Below are positions 1-7,974 of a DNA stretch of 64,000 nucleotides, piece by piece. The stretch is taken from NCBI RefSeq assembly GCF_002834295.1, contig NZ_PISP01000002.1:310001-374000 (forward strand), written 5' to 3'. A program made the translations under genes and the position numbers. Each line of letters starts with the position of its first letter. Position 1 is the first letter of the stretch. The notes below the pieces were generated by a model that saw only the letters and a list, made by a program, of their open reading frames with translations, was not told the origin of the DNA and made no database searches. Origin of the DNA: Rhodohalobacter barkolensis (GTDB taxonomy: Bacteria; Bacteroidota; Rhodothermia; Balneolales; Balneolaceae).

Positions 1-520
1 AAAATAGCTTCCCCTTTTTATAAGCTTTAGTATGAACTCTGAATAGGTCTTTAAGCAAGTCAAGATTAATACTTTCTCCAATGAAGAATCGGTTATTGGT
101 CTTTATCTCATTGGCAAATGCTTCCCATTCTTTTTCCAGGCTATCAGCTTCTTCAAGCTTATGTAATATAACTCTTAGCTCGTAGGGCTCCGAAAATAAC
201 CTATCGTTGGCCTTAAATGAGCTCGATAGGATTTCTTTTAGCAATGATTGATGAACGTTAGCGCTAATGTCACCATTAAAAATAGACCAATCATCTTGAA
301 TTTTTTTGTGAATTAAATCAGGAGAAATGTCTCCCTCAACCTCACCTTTAACTGGTTCATATATATCAATGAGAGAGATGAATTTTTCCTCAAACTCTCT
401 TGGGTTTATGAGTGAAGTATTTGTCTTTGAGCAATAGTCGCAATCACCAGATTTAACTGAATTGGAGGTAATAAAACCTGTTAATTCTATGTCATCAAAG
501 CAGTTTGAGCAGCAATTCAT
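1..520 (-). CDS. Partial zinc-ribbon/HEPN-RES-type protein, N-terminal part
   Basis: This reading frame starts at an ATG at 520 and runs off the left edge of the window, so only the first 173 residues are visible. The N-terminus has a CxxC pair at residues 4 and 7 and a second at 27 and 30, which suggests a small zinc ribbon. A mostly helical stretch follows. This arrangement resembles the HEPN/RES N-terminal domain found ahead of RES-domain toxins, which degrade NAD, but the RES domain itself would lie outside the window and cannot be checked. The ATG lies two bases after the stop codon of the sce7725-like gene, so the two are almost certainly co-transcribed. The open frame and operon position are seen directly; the family assignment is an inference from pattern memory. 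Confidence 0.5.
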   Translation of the reverse strand, partial: MNCCSNCFDDIELTGFITSNSVKSGDCDYCSKTNTSLINPREFEEKFISLIDIYEPVKGEVEGDISPDLIHKKIQDDWSIFNGDISANVHQSLLKEILSSSFKANDRLFSEPYELRVILHKLEEADSLEKEWEAFANEIKTNNRFFIGESINLDLLKDLFRVHTKAYKKGKLF

Positions 521-522
521 TG

Positions 523-1458
523 TTAATTTAGAACTCCAATTATAAGTTCTATGTGGTGTATTATGGAAAGCTTTTTAACACTACCTAAACCTGGATAGTG
601 ACCGGCTGCAGCTTGTTTGCGGAATTCCTCACATGCGCTTGATTGCAGATTTTCATCATTTATAAACTCAATTAGCTTATCAAGAGCTTCTTTGTAAGTT
701 CCAGGCACATCGGTGTAATCATCGTTTGAATCAGAAACAAAGTGGCGTATCCAGATTTGGCCATCATCTCGTAGATAAGTGAGGTGAATAGTAACGGCAT
801 AAGGAGCAAAACCTGAGTCAGAGTAATCTTCACCAATGGTTAGATAATCAGAAAAACCGATGTAACCATCTTCATGGTAGAAATTATGTTCATCAGTAAA
901 AAACTCGTCTGGAACTTTTGCATAATCTGCATTGGTTCGCTTCGAGTTAAAAGGGTCGCTAAGAACCACCTTAGTATTTTGGTTAATTATCCTTCTATAC
1001 CTTCTAACGAGATTTGAGTCTCTGAATAGATTATAATGTACCGTCTTATCATTATAAAAATCGGAGAGGCTATCTGTATCAGGATACTGGCTTAAATGAA
1101 CAATTGTGAAAGGATAGTTATTCTCTAATTCATTAAGACTTTGGTTCAGGGGGGCAAGATTAGTATTTGAATGTATTAGTACTCCAAGGTGTAACTGCTC
1201 GTAGTCGCCTACTTCTGCATTAATGAAATGAATAATCTCATGAAGTGAATCTTTGAGATCGCCAACAGAAGGATTTAGAATGAGAGTAAAGGGTACTTCA
1301 GCATCTACTAACTGTTCACAGGTAATTCTCAGTGTAGATGTTGTTTCTTTAACAGGTTCTATTATGGGGTGTATTACACCCGTTTCGCTCATTTTCTCAG
1401 ATAGCTCACGCAGAGAAATGAGTTCGTATTGTTTACCCCTCAGATATGGAAAGTACAT
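523..1458 (-). CDS. sce7725 family protein (beta-family-like)
   Basis: This 311-residue protein begins MYFPYLRGKQYELISLREL, the hallmark opening of sce7725 family proteins, which resemble phage beta-family proteins. No biochemical function is established that I know of. No membrane segment or signal peptide is visible, so it is probably cytoplasmic. The start codon at 1458 lies directly beside the stop of the sce7726-like gene at 1459, and its own stop is two bases before the next start at 520. This makes a tight three-gene transcription unit. sce7725 and sce7726 proteins are known to me as habitual neighbours, which supports both assignments. A role in mobile-element defence is inferred from the surroundings, not shown by the sequence. 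Confidence 0.7.
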   Translation of the reverse strand: MYFPYLRGKQYELISLRELSEKMSETGVIHPIIEPVKETTSTLRITCEQLVDAEVPFTLILNPSVGDLKDSLHEIIHFINAEVGDYEQLHLGVLIHSNTNLAPLNQSLNELENNYPFTIVHLSQYPDTDSLSDFYNDKTVHYNLFRDSNLVRRYRRIINQNTKVVLSDPFNSKRTNADYAKVPDEFFTDEHNFYHEDGYIGFSDYLTIGEDYSDSGFAPYAVTIHLTYLRDDGQIWIRHFVSDSNDDYTDVPGTYKEALDKLIEFINDENLQSSACEEFRKQAAAGHYPGLGSVKKLSIIHHIELIIGVLN

Positions 1459-2340
1459 TCAGTTAATTTTTGTGTTTAAAAATTGGAATAAGCGATCATA
1501 CTGATTAGCAGTAGGGTCTATGGCCATGCAGACACTGTTTAGATACTCAGGTAGGAGATTTTCCTTAAAAGGGGTTGTCTCTTTTGGCTTCCTTTTCTTT
1601 AGCTCCGTAGTCATTAATTTATGGAAGTGTTTAGGTGGCATTTGCTCGGCTAATTTAAGGCACTCTTTGAAATAGTACATATTAGGTACATCCGGCACTT
1701 CCCCATATTCTGATTCGATTATATTGGAGTATTCTTCTTTTCTGAGGGACTTAAACATGGTTGTTATATCCAGGTATCGGGTTTCTTTTTTAGCCTCTCT
1801 TACCTCAGATAGGGTAAAATTATTCGTAAGAGCTATTAATCCGACTTCTTCGTCCTTCAGTATAGAAAGGTATTTTTCAATAAGTGAGTGGTGAGTTACC
1901 AAGTAGATATGTGTAAAGGTTTTTCTGTAATCCGCCAACTGATCTTCTAACCGTTCTGGGGTATCAAGCTCAGTTTTGATTTCATACACAACCGATTTTC
2001 CGTTAATAAGTACAAGGTCTGCTAGTGAAGAGCCAACTCTAAACTCATTCAATAAAGTGGAAGTATTAAGACTGTGGCGACCAAGAAGAATTTTCTTAGT
2101 GATAAAGTTTTTGTACACATATTCACAACGGTATTCTGATAGCAGGTATGAATACATAGCCTTAAGGGCATCCTTACGTGTAGCACCCTCATTCAACTCC
2201 AGAAATTGAATGTACTTATCAATTTTGGCATCAATGAAATTACTTTTGCCATTAGTTATTACACGCTTGAAATGCGAGTTCGAAAATATTCCCGAAATGG
2301 AAAGATTGTTATCAACGCTATTTTGTATGACTGTGTTCAT
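1459..2340 (-). CDS. sce7726 family protein with PD-(D/E)XK-like core
   Basis: This 293-residue protein is the first gene of a three-gene minus-strand cassette. The central segment has D108 in SSLADLVLI followed by E120-I-K122 in VVYEIKTELD, with a following TPERLEDQLADY helix. That is the layout of a PD-(D/E)XK nuclease active site and it matches the sce7726 family. The N-terminal 80 residues look helical and carry many basic residues; the C-terminal 100 residues are helical with a basic KKRK stretch near residue 250. No transmembrane segment is seen. The gene is followed without a gap by the sce7725-like gene. Nuclease activity is predicted from the motif only. It could alternatively be a catalytically inactive DNA-binding member of the fold. 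Confidence 0.7.
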   Translation of the reverse strand: MNTVIQNSVDNNLSISGIFSNSHFKRVITNGKSNFIDAKIDKYIQFLELNEGATRKDALKAMYSYLLSEYRCEYVYKNFITKKILLGRHSLNTSTLLNEFRVGSSLADLVLINGKSVVYEIKTELDTPERLEDQLADYRKTFTHIYLVTHHSLIEKYLSILKDEEVGLIALTNNFTLSEVREAKKETRYLDITTMFKSLRKEEYSNIIESEYGEVPDVPNMYYFKECLKLAEQMPPKHFHKLMTTELKKRKPKETTPFKENLLPEYLNSVCMAIDPTANQYDRLFQFLNTKIN

Positions 2341-2442
2341 TGCATTGATTGGATCTTCTTTTTCTTCAATATAAGAATATTATAAATGTATATAAGTTGA
2401 ATTTAATCAACTCGAAATAGCAATAAATATCAGTAGGATAAA

Positions 2443-2892
2443 CTACCCGTAAAGCTCATTTATCCAGTCGTTGACCGGTTTAATTATATGAGATGATAAA
2501 GTGCCGTGCAGGTCTTCTGGCCTTTTTATATGTGCAAAACTATTTCGAATTCTGACAACAGTTTCAATTTGCTTTTGATTGATATCAAGATGCTTCTTTT
2601 TTTTCGCCCAATACAGTAAACCTGTTAATCCCTTGGTTGTTTGGATTCCTTTTTCCTCATTATATTTGGTTCTCAAGGCCAATTCAAACACCATTATCAT
2701 AAGAAACTCTGCTACGTCTTGAAGTTCATAATCGATAGAACGAAGATTGTAAAAGCTCTTTACTTCTGATAGTTTCTCCTTGATTGTGTTGGGTACTTGT
2801 TTATTTGGTGATATTAAGAATTCTGTTATCTCCTCAAATAGATCCTGAGTATATGGAGGGTACATAAGCCTCCCAGCGCCTATCCATTTCAT
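2443..2892 (-). CDS. Small HEPN-like protein
   Basis: This 149-residue all-helical-looking protein carries RNSFAH near residue 116, an Rx4H motif typical of HEPN RNases and HEPN-fold partner proteins. The surrounding RIRNSFAHIKRPED pattern resembles abortive-infection or MAE_28990-type HEPN proteins. No MNT nucleotidyltransferase partner gene lies beside it. The gene is separated by about 100 bases from the sce7726 cassette downstream and is transcribed away from hsdM, with a 111-base shared AT-rich promoter region between them. A second in-frame ATG at residue 10 (MYPPYTQ) is an alternative start. RNase activity is a family-based guess; it might also be a regulator of the adjacent restriction operon. 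Confidence 0.5.
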   Translation of the reverse strand: MKWIGAGRLMYPPYTQDLFEEITEFLISPNKQVPNTIKEKLSEVKSFYNLRSIDYELQDVAEFLMIMVFELALRTKYNEEKGIQTTKGLTGLLYWAKKKKHLDINQKQIETVVRIRNSFAHIKRPEDLHGTLSSHIIKPVNDWINELYG

Positions 2893-3003
2893 ATTTTAAG
2901 ATCATAGTTTACTCGATATTTTTTGACTTATCTTTGACTTTCATATATACCAAATTTTACCCATTTTCTCCGTACTTATAAATCACTGTAATTTTGGGAG
3001 TTT

Positions 3004-4458
3004 ATGTTCGAGCAGGCGTTTAAGAATATTGATGATGTACTTTTTAAAGATGCGGGGTGTGACAGTGAATTAGACTACATTGAACAGACCTCGTGGATCT
3101 TATTTCTGAAGTATCTGAACGATCTTGAAAATGAGAAGGCCGATGAGGCTGAATTGCAGGGCAAGGAGTACGAGTACATCCTCGATGAGGAATACCGTTG
3201 GACCACCTGGGCTCATCCGCTCAATGAAGACGGAGAATTAGACCATAATAAAACCAAAACCGGCGATGATCTGATTGAGTTTGTGGATGGTGAGCTGTTC
3301 CCCTACCTCAAGAAATTTAAGCAGCTCCATATTGATAACCCGCAAACCATTGAGTACAAGATCGGGGAGATCTTCTCAGAGCTAAAGAATAAGATTCAGA
3401 GCGGGTATATCATGCGTGATGTGATCAATCATGTGGATGAGCTGCCGTTCCTGTCTGCGGAGGATAAGCATGAGTTGAGTCACCTGTATGAGACCAAGAT
3501 CAAGAATATGGGGAATGCCGGTCGTAATGGTGGGCAGTATTACACGCCCCGACCGTTGATCCGCACTATGATTGAGGTTATTGATCCCAAAGTGGGAGAA
3601 ACGGTGTATGACGGTGCCGTGGGTTCTGCCGGATTCTTGTGTGAGGCCTATGATTATATGTACGAGCGCATGGAGAAAGGCACGGAGAATCTGAAAACCC
3701 TTCAAGAGAAAACCTTTTATGGTAAAGAGAAGAAGAACCTCGCCTACATTATCGGGATCATGAATATGATTCTGCACGGGATTGAGGCTCCCAACATTGT
3801 GCATACCAATACGCTGGCGGAGGACATTCGCAGTATTCAGGAGAAAGACCGGCATGATGTAATTCTGGCCAATCCACCTTTTGGCGGTAAAGAGCGGAAG
3901 GAAGTGCAGCAGAACTTTGATATTAAATCCAGTGAAACCGCTTTCCTGTTCTTACAACACTTTATTAAGTCCCTAAAGGCAGGAGGACGGGCAGCCATTG
4001 TTATTAAGAATTCTTTTTTGAGTAATGTTGGTAACGCTGAAAATAGTTTAAGAAAGTATCTTCTTGAGACCTGTAATCTGCACACAGTATTAGTTCTGCC
4101 GCAAAAAGTTTTTACAGCCGGAGTACATACAGTTGTTCTCTATTTTACCAAAGGAGAGCCTACTAAAAACATCTGGTTTTATGAACTTGACCCAGGTAGA
4201 AGCCTTGGTAAGACAAATCCACTCAATGATGACGACCTGAAGGAGTTCAGGAAATTGCAACCGGATAAGCCTGAAACGGAACACAGCTGGAATGTGAAGA
4301 TTGCCGATGTTCCTGACGATACTTTTGACCTGAGTGCCAAGAACCCCAATGCCTCGGAAGAAGATCCCTTGCGCAGTCCGGAGGAGATCTTAGCAGAGAT
4401 GGAGATGCTGGATGAGGAAACCCAATCACTGATGCAATCTATTCGGGAGTTGGTATGA
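3004..4458 (+). CDS. hsdM: Type I restriction-modification DNA methyltransferase subunit
   Basis: HsdM is the N6-adenine methyltransferase subunit of a type I restriction enzyme; it works with HsdS to modify host DNA. The 484 residues match the family length. An HsdM_N helical domain covers roughly residues 5 to 140. The SAM-binding motif I is VYDGAVGSAGFL at about 201 to 212, a variant of the usual DPACGSGGFL, and the catalytic motif IV is NPPF at about 290. The C-terminus overlaps the start of hsdS by four bases (ATGA), so translation is coupled. GGGAG lies just upstream of the ATG. The gene heads an operon hsdM-hsdS-hsdR plus a fourth gene. The complete motifs suggest an active enzyme. Confidence 0.95.
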   Translation: MFEQAFKNIDDVLFKDAGCDSELDYIEQTSWILFLKYLNDLENEKADEAELQGKEYEYILDEEYRWTTWAHPLNEDGELDHNKTKTGDDLIEFVDGELFPYLKKFKQLHIDNPQTIEYKIGEIFSELKNKIQSGYIMRDVINHVDELPFLSAEDKHELSHLYETKIKNMGNAGRNGGQYYTPRPLIRTMIEVIDPKVGETVYDGAVGSAGFLCEAYDYMYERMEKGTENLKTLQEKTFYGKEKKNLAYIIGIMNMILHGIEAPNIVHTNTLAEDIRSIQEKDRHDVILANPPFGGKERKEVQQNFDIKSSETAFLFLQHFIKSLKAGGRAAIVIKNSFLSNVGNAENSLRKYLLETCNLHTVLVLPQKVFTAGVHTVVLYFTKGEPTKNIWFYELDPGRSLGKTNPLNDDDLKEFRKLQPDKPETEHSWNVKIADVPDDTFDLSAKNPNASEEDPLRSPEEILAEMEMLDEETQSLMQSIRELV

Positions 4459-5573
4459 GCTATGAAAATTATTTGAAACGGTTGGATGAAATTTGTGAAA
4501 ACCTGGATAGATTAAGAGAGCCTATTTCTAAGAATAAACGAGAACCAGGCCCCTATCCATATTATGGTGCCTCGGGTATAGTCGATCATGTTGCAGATTA
4601 TATTTTTGATGAAGATTTATTATTGGTTTCAGAAGATGGAGCTAATTTGTTAGATAGAACTTATCCTATTGCTTTTTCAATTAGTGGAAAGAATTGGGTA
4701 AATAATCATGCCCATGTTTTACGTTTTTTAGATAAAGTTTCGCAGAGGCTTATTGAGTACTATCTAAATTCAATAAAATTAGACCCGTGGGTTAGTGGAA
4801 TGGCTCAACCTAAGTTGAATCAACGCAATTTAAATTCAATTCCTGTCCCTTTTCCACCACTACCGGAGCAAAAGCGTATTGTGGGTATTTTGGATGAGGC
4901 CTTTGAGGCCATCGATCAGGCCAAGGCCAACATTGAGCGGAACATTGAAAACGCCGAGGAGCTGTTTCAGAGTAAGCTGAATGAGATTTTCTCTCAGAGA
5001 GGGGAAGGTTGGGAGGAAAAACGACTGGAAGAAGTTTGCGAAAACTTAGACAGAATGAGAGAGCCAATATCTAAGAAAAACCGAGAAGAAGGACCTTACC
5101 CTTATTACGGTGCATCTGGAATTGTAGATTACGTTGCGGATTATATCTTTGATGAAGATTTACTATTAGTATCAGAAGATGGAGCAAATTTATTAGCAAG
5201 AACCTATCCTATAGCATTTTCGATAAGTGGTAAAAACTGGGTAAATAACCATGCTCATGTGTTGAGGTTTGAAAACATGGCCAGTCAGAGGTTCATTGAA
5301 TATTATCTTAATTCAATAAAATTAGATCCGTGGGTAAGTGGTATGGCTCAGCCTAAGTTAAACCAACGAAATTTGCATTCCATACCTGTTCCATTTCCTC
5401 CATTAGAGGATCAAAAGAAGGTTGTTTCGGGATTAGATGTACTAAAAAACGATGTTGAAGCAATTACTGAGGCTTATAAAAACAAGATCAATGGATTGGA
5501 AGAACTCAAAAAGTCCATCCTACAAAAAGCCTTTTCGGGTGAGCTAACAGCGAACGAACACGTGGCTGCATGA
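4455..5573 (+). CDS. hsdS: Type I restriction specificity subunit with duplicated TRDs
   Basis: HsdS chooses the DNA sequence recognised by the type I complex, one half-site per target-recognition domain. This 372-residue protein has two TRDs, about residues 12 to 140 and 192 to 322, each followed by a helical conserved region (EQKRIVGILDEAFEAIDQAK and DQKKVVSGLDVLKNDVEAIT). The TRDs are nearly the same protein: I count about 12 differences over roughly 121 aligned residues, clustered around residue 92 and in a few surface-like positions. The DNA copies differ far more, mostly at third codon positions, so this is not a fresh tandem duplication. Normal type I HsdS proteins have two unrelated TRDs. 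The gene overlaps hsdM and hsdR by four bases each. Confidence 0.93.
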   Translation: MSYENYLKRLDEICENLDRLREPISKNKREPGPYPYYGASGIVDHVADYIFDEDLLLVSEDGANLLDRTYPIAFSISGKNWVNNHAHVLRFLDKVSQRLIEYYLNSIKLDPWVSGMAQPKLNQRNLNSIPVPFPPLPEQKRIVGILDEAFEAIDQAKANIERNIENAEELFQSKLNEIFSQRGEGWEEKRLEEVCENLDRMREPISKKNREEGPYPYYGASGIVDYVADYIFDEDLLLVSEDGANLLARTYPIAFSISGKNWVNNHAHVLRFENMASQRFIEYYLNSIKLDPWVSGMAQPKLNQRNLHSIPVPFPPLEDQKKVVSGLDVLKNDVEAITEAYKNKINGLEELKKSILQKAFSGELTANEHVAA

Positions 5574-7948
5574 ATGAAGCGCAAACCAGACAAGATCTAA
5601 TTACCCCGGCCATAAAAGAGGCCGGCTGGGAGCATGAGGACTGCTTCATTCGAGCAGAGTCTCCCATTACCAAAGGACGGTTAATTGGAGGTGGACAACG
5701 CACCCAAAGCCTCAGTGCTGACTATGTGCTGGAATACCGAAATCGCAGAATTGCCGTAATTGAAGCCAAAGCTCGGGATAAATACTACACCGATGGCGTG
5801 GCACAAGCCAAGCAATATGCGGAGCTGCTGGATATTCGCTTCACCTACTCCACTAATGGTCAACGCATCTACGAAATTGATATGGAGACCGGAGAGGAAC
5901 AGGAAATAGATCAGTTTCCTTCTCCCGAAGAGATCTGGCAACGTACCTTCCCTGAAGAAGTACAAAACGAAAAACCGGAAGAATGGGACTGGAAGCAACG
6001 CTTTCAGCAGGAACCCTACGAATTATACCAGGGGCGGTACAAGCCCTACTACTATCAGGAAAATGCCATTGTCAAAGTGCTGGATGCTATTGCAGAAGGC
6101 AAAGACCGCCTGCTGTTAACTATGGCTACCGGAACAGGAAAAACGGCTACGGCCTTTCATATCTGTTGGAAATTATTCCAAACCCGATGGAATTTACAGT
6201 GGAGCGGAGAACGAAGACCAAGAATTCTCTTCCTTGCTGACCGGAACATCTTAGCCGATCAGGCTTTCAATGCCTTCAACGCCTTTGATGATAACGCTAT
6301 GATCAGGATTAGACCTGATGAGATAGCTCAACAGGGACAAGTTCCTTATAACGCCAGTCTATTTTTCACCATCTTCCAAACCTTCATGAGCGGACCGGAC
6401 AACTCCCCCTACTTTGGTGAGTACCCGGAAGACTTTTTCGATTTTATCATCATTGATGAATGTCACCGAGGGGGAGCCAATGACGAAAGCAGCTGGCGGG
6501 CTATCATGGAGCATTTCAGTCCGGCTGTGCAGTTAGGCCTCACCGCTACTCCAAAACGAGATGTCAACGTAGATACCTATGAATACTTCGGAGAACCGGT
6601 CTATACTTATTCCCTAAAGCAAGGGATCAACGATGGGTTCCTCACGCCCTTCCGTGTAAAAGAAATTCAAACCACCGGAGACAACTACCAATACACCGAT
6701 GATGATATTGTTATAGAAGGTGTAGTTGAGGAGGGCAAAGAATATTCCTTAGCAGAGCAAAATAGAATCATCGAGCTCATGGACGTTGAAAAGTTTCGGG
6801 TACAGGAATTGATGAAGCTAATCAATCAGGATAAAAAAGCACTGGTATTTTGCGCTACTCAAATTCATGCTGCTGCAATCCGTGATCTCATCAATCAACT
6901 ATCAGACAGTGATAATCCAAATTACTGTCACCGTGTAACCGCTGATGACGGCAAGCTTGGAGAACAGCACCTCAAACACTTTCAGGATAACGAACGGATC
7001 ATTCCCTCTATCCTTACGACTTCCGAGAAGCTAAGCACCGGAGTAGATGCACCGGAGATCAGAAACATTGTTCTTATGAGGCAGGTACGATCAATGGTTG
7101 AGTTCAAACAAATCGTTGGCCGTGGAACCCGCCTCTTTGATGGGAAAGACTACTTCACTATTTACGACTTCTACCAAAGCACCCACGAGAAATTCAATGA
7201 TCCTGACTGGGATGGTGCCCCTGTTGCACCTGAGCCTGTTACTCCTAAGCCTCCACCTAAACCTTGTCCGGAGTGTGGCAAAACTCCTTGCGTGTGTCCT
7301 AAAGATCACGAAGTATGTGAAGTATGTGGAAATGATCCATGCGTGTGTGATAATCCCCCAAGAAAAATGACCCGCATAAAGCTCTCCGATAACAAAGTGA
7401 GAGAACTCGACTCCATGGTCAAAACCTCCTTTTGGACAGCGGATGGGAAGCCCATATCAGGTGAAGAGTTTATCCATAGTTTATTTGGAGATATCCCGCA
7501 CTTTTTCAAGAATGAAGCCGAATTACGGGAAATTTGGAGTAAGCCGGAAACTCGAAAACGACTCCTACAAGAGCTCAGCGAAAAAGGCTACAGCCAAGCT
7601 CAGCTCGAAGATCTGAAGCGCATGGTTCACGGTGAAGACAGCGATCTCTACGATGTGCTATCCTATGTGGCCTATCACTCAGAGATTGTCCCCAGAACAG
7701 AGCGTGCAAGCCGTGCCAAGCTCCACTTAGACTCCTACGATCCCAAACAGCAAGAGTTCATCAACTTTGTATTAGAGCAATACATCAGGGAAGGCGTAAG
7801 CGAACTGGATGACGAGAAACTACCGGATCTGTTAGAGCTCAAATACAACGCCCTAACCAACGCCAAGGAACAACTTGGCAGCGTGAAATCCATTCGGGAT
7901 ACGTTTATTGGGTTTCAGGAGTGGTTGTATAGAGATAGGGTGGGGTGA
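5570..7948 (+). CDS. hsdR: Type I restriction endonuclease subunit R
   Basis: HsdR is the ATP-driven translocase and nuclease that cuts unmodified DNA with the HsdM/HsdS core. The nuclease domain is at the N-terminus, with the VIEAKARD motif near residue 65 following an upstream acidic residue in ADYVLEY. A superfamily 2 helicase follows: Walker A MATGTGKTA at about 184, Walker B DECH at about 296, GLTATPKRD just after, and a VGRGTRLF motif VI. The C-terminal 190 residues resemble the EcoEI_R_C domain. Between helicase and C-terminal domain is a proline-rich linker with a run of CPxCG and CxVC cysteines, probably a zinc-binding knuckle. At 792 residues it is a compact EcoEI-type HsdR. Its ATG overlaps the hsdS stop. 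Confidence 0.95.
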   Translation: MNEAQTRQDLITPAIKEAGWEHEDCFIRAESPITKGRLIGGGQRTQSLSADYVLEYRNRRIAVIEAKARDKYYTDGVAQAKQYAELLDIRFTYSTNGQRIYEIDMETGEEQEIDQFPSPEEIWQRTFPEEVQNEKPEEWDWKQRFQQEPYELYQGRYKPYYYQENAIVKVLDAIAEGKDRLLLTMATGTGKTATAFHICWKLFQTRWNLQWSGERRPRILFLADRNILADQAFNAFNAFDDNAMIRIRPDEIAQQGQVPYNASLFFTIFQTFMSGPDNSPYFGEYPEDFFDFIIIDECHRGGANDESSWRAIMEHFSPAVQLGLTATPKRDVNVDTYEYFGEPVYTYSLKQGINDGFLTPFRVKEIQTTGDNYQYTDDDIVIEGVVEEGKEYSLAEQNRIIELMDVEKFRVQELMKLINQDKKALVFCATQIHAAAIRDLINQLSDSDNPNYCHRVTADDGKLGEQHLKHFQDNERIIPSILTTSEKLSTGVDAPEIRNIVLMRQVRSMVEFKQIVGRGTRLFDGKDYFTIYDFYQSTHEKFNDPDWDGAPVAPEPVTPKPPPKPCPECGKTPCVCPKDHEVCEVCGNDPCVCDNPPRKMTRIKLSDNKVRELDSMVKTSFWTADGKPISGEEFIHSLFGDIPHFFKNEAELREIWSKPETRKRLLQELSEKGYSQAQLEDLKRMVHGEDSDLYDVLSYVAYHSEIVPRTERASRAKLHLDSYDPKQQEFINFVLEQYIREGVSELDDEKLPDLLELKYNALTNAKEQLGSVKSIRDTFIGFQEWLYRDRVG

Positions 7949-7974
7949 TTTTCAATTAAAATTCTGGTGAGATA

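Noticed and set aside
4455-5573. Sequence assembly duplication of the TRD
   Set aside because: The two DNA copies differ at many synonymous positions throughout, so they cannot be one stretch assembled twice.
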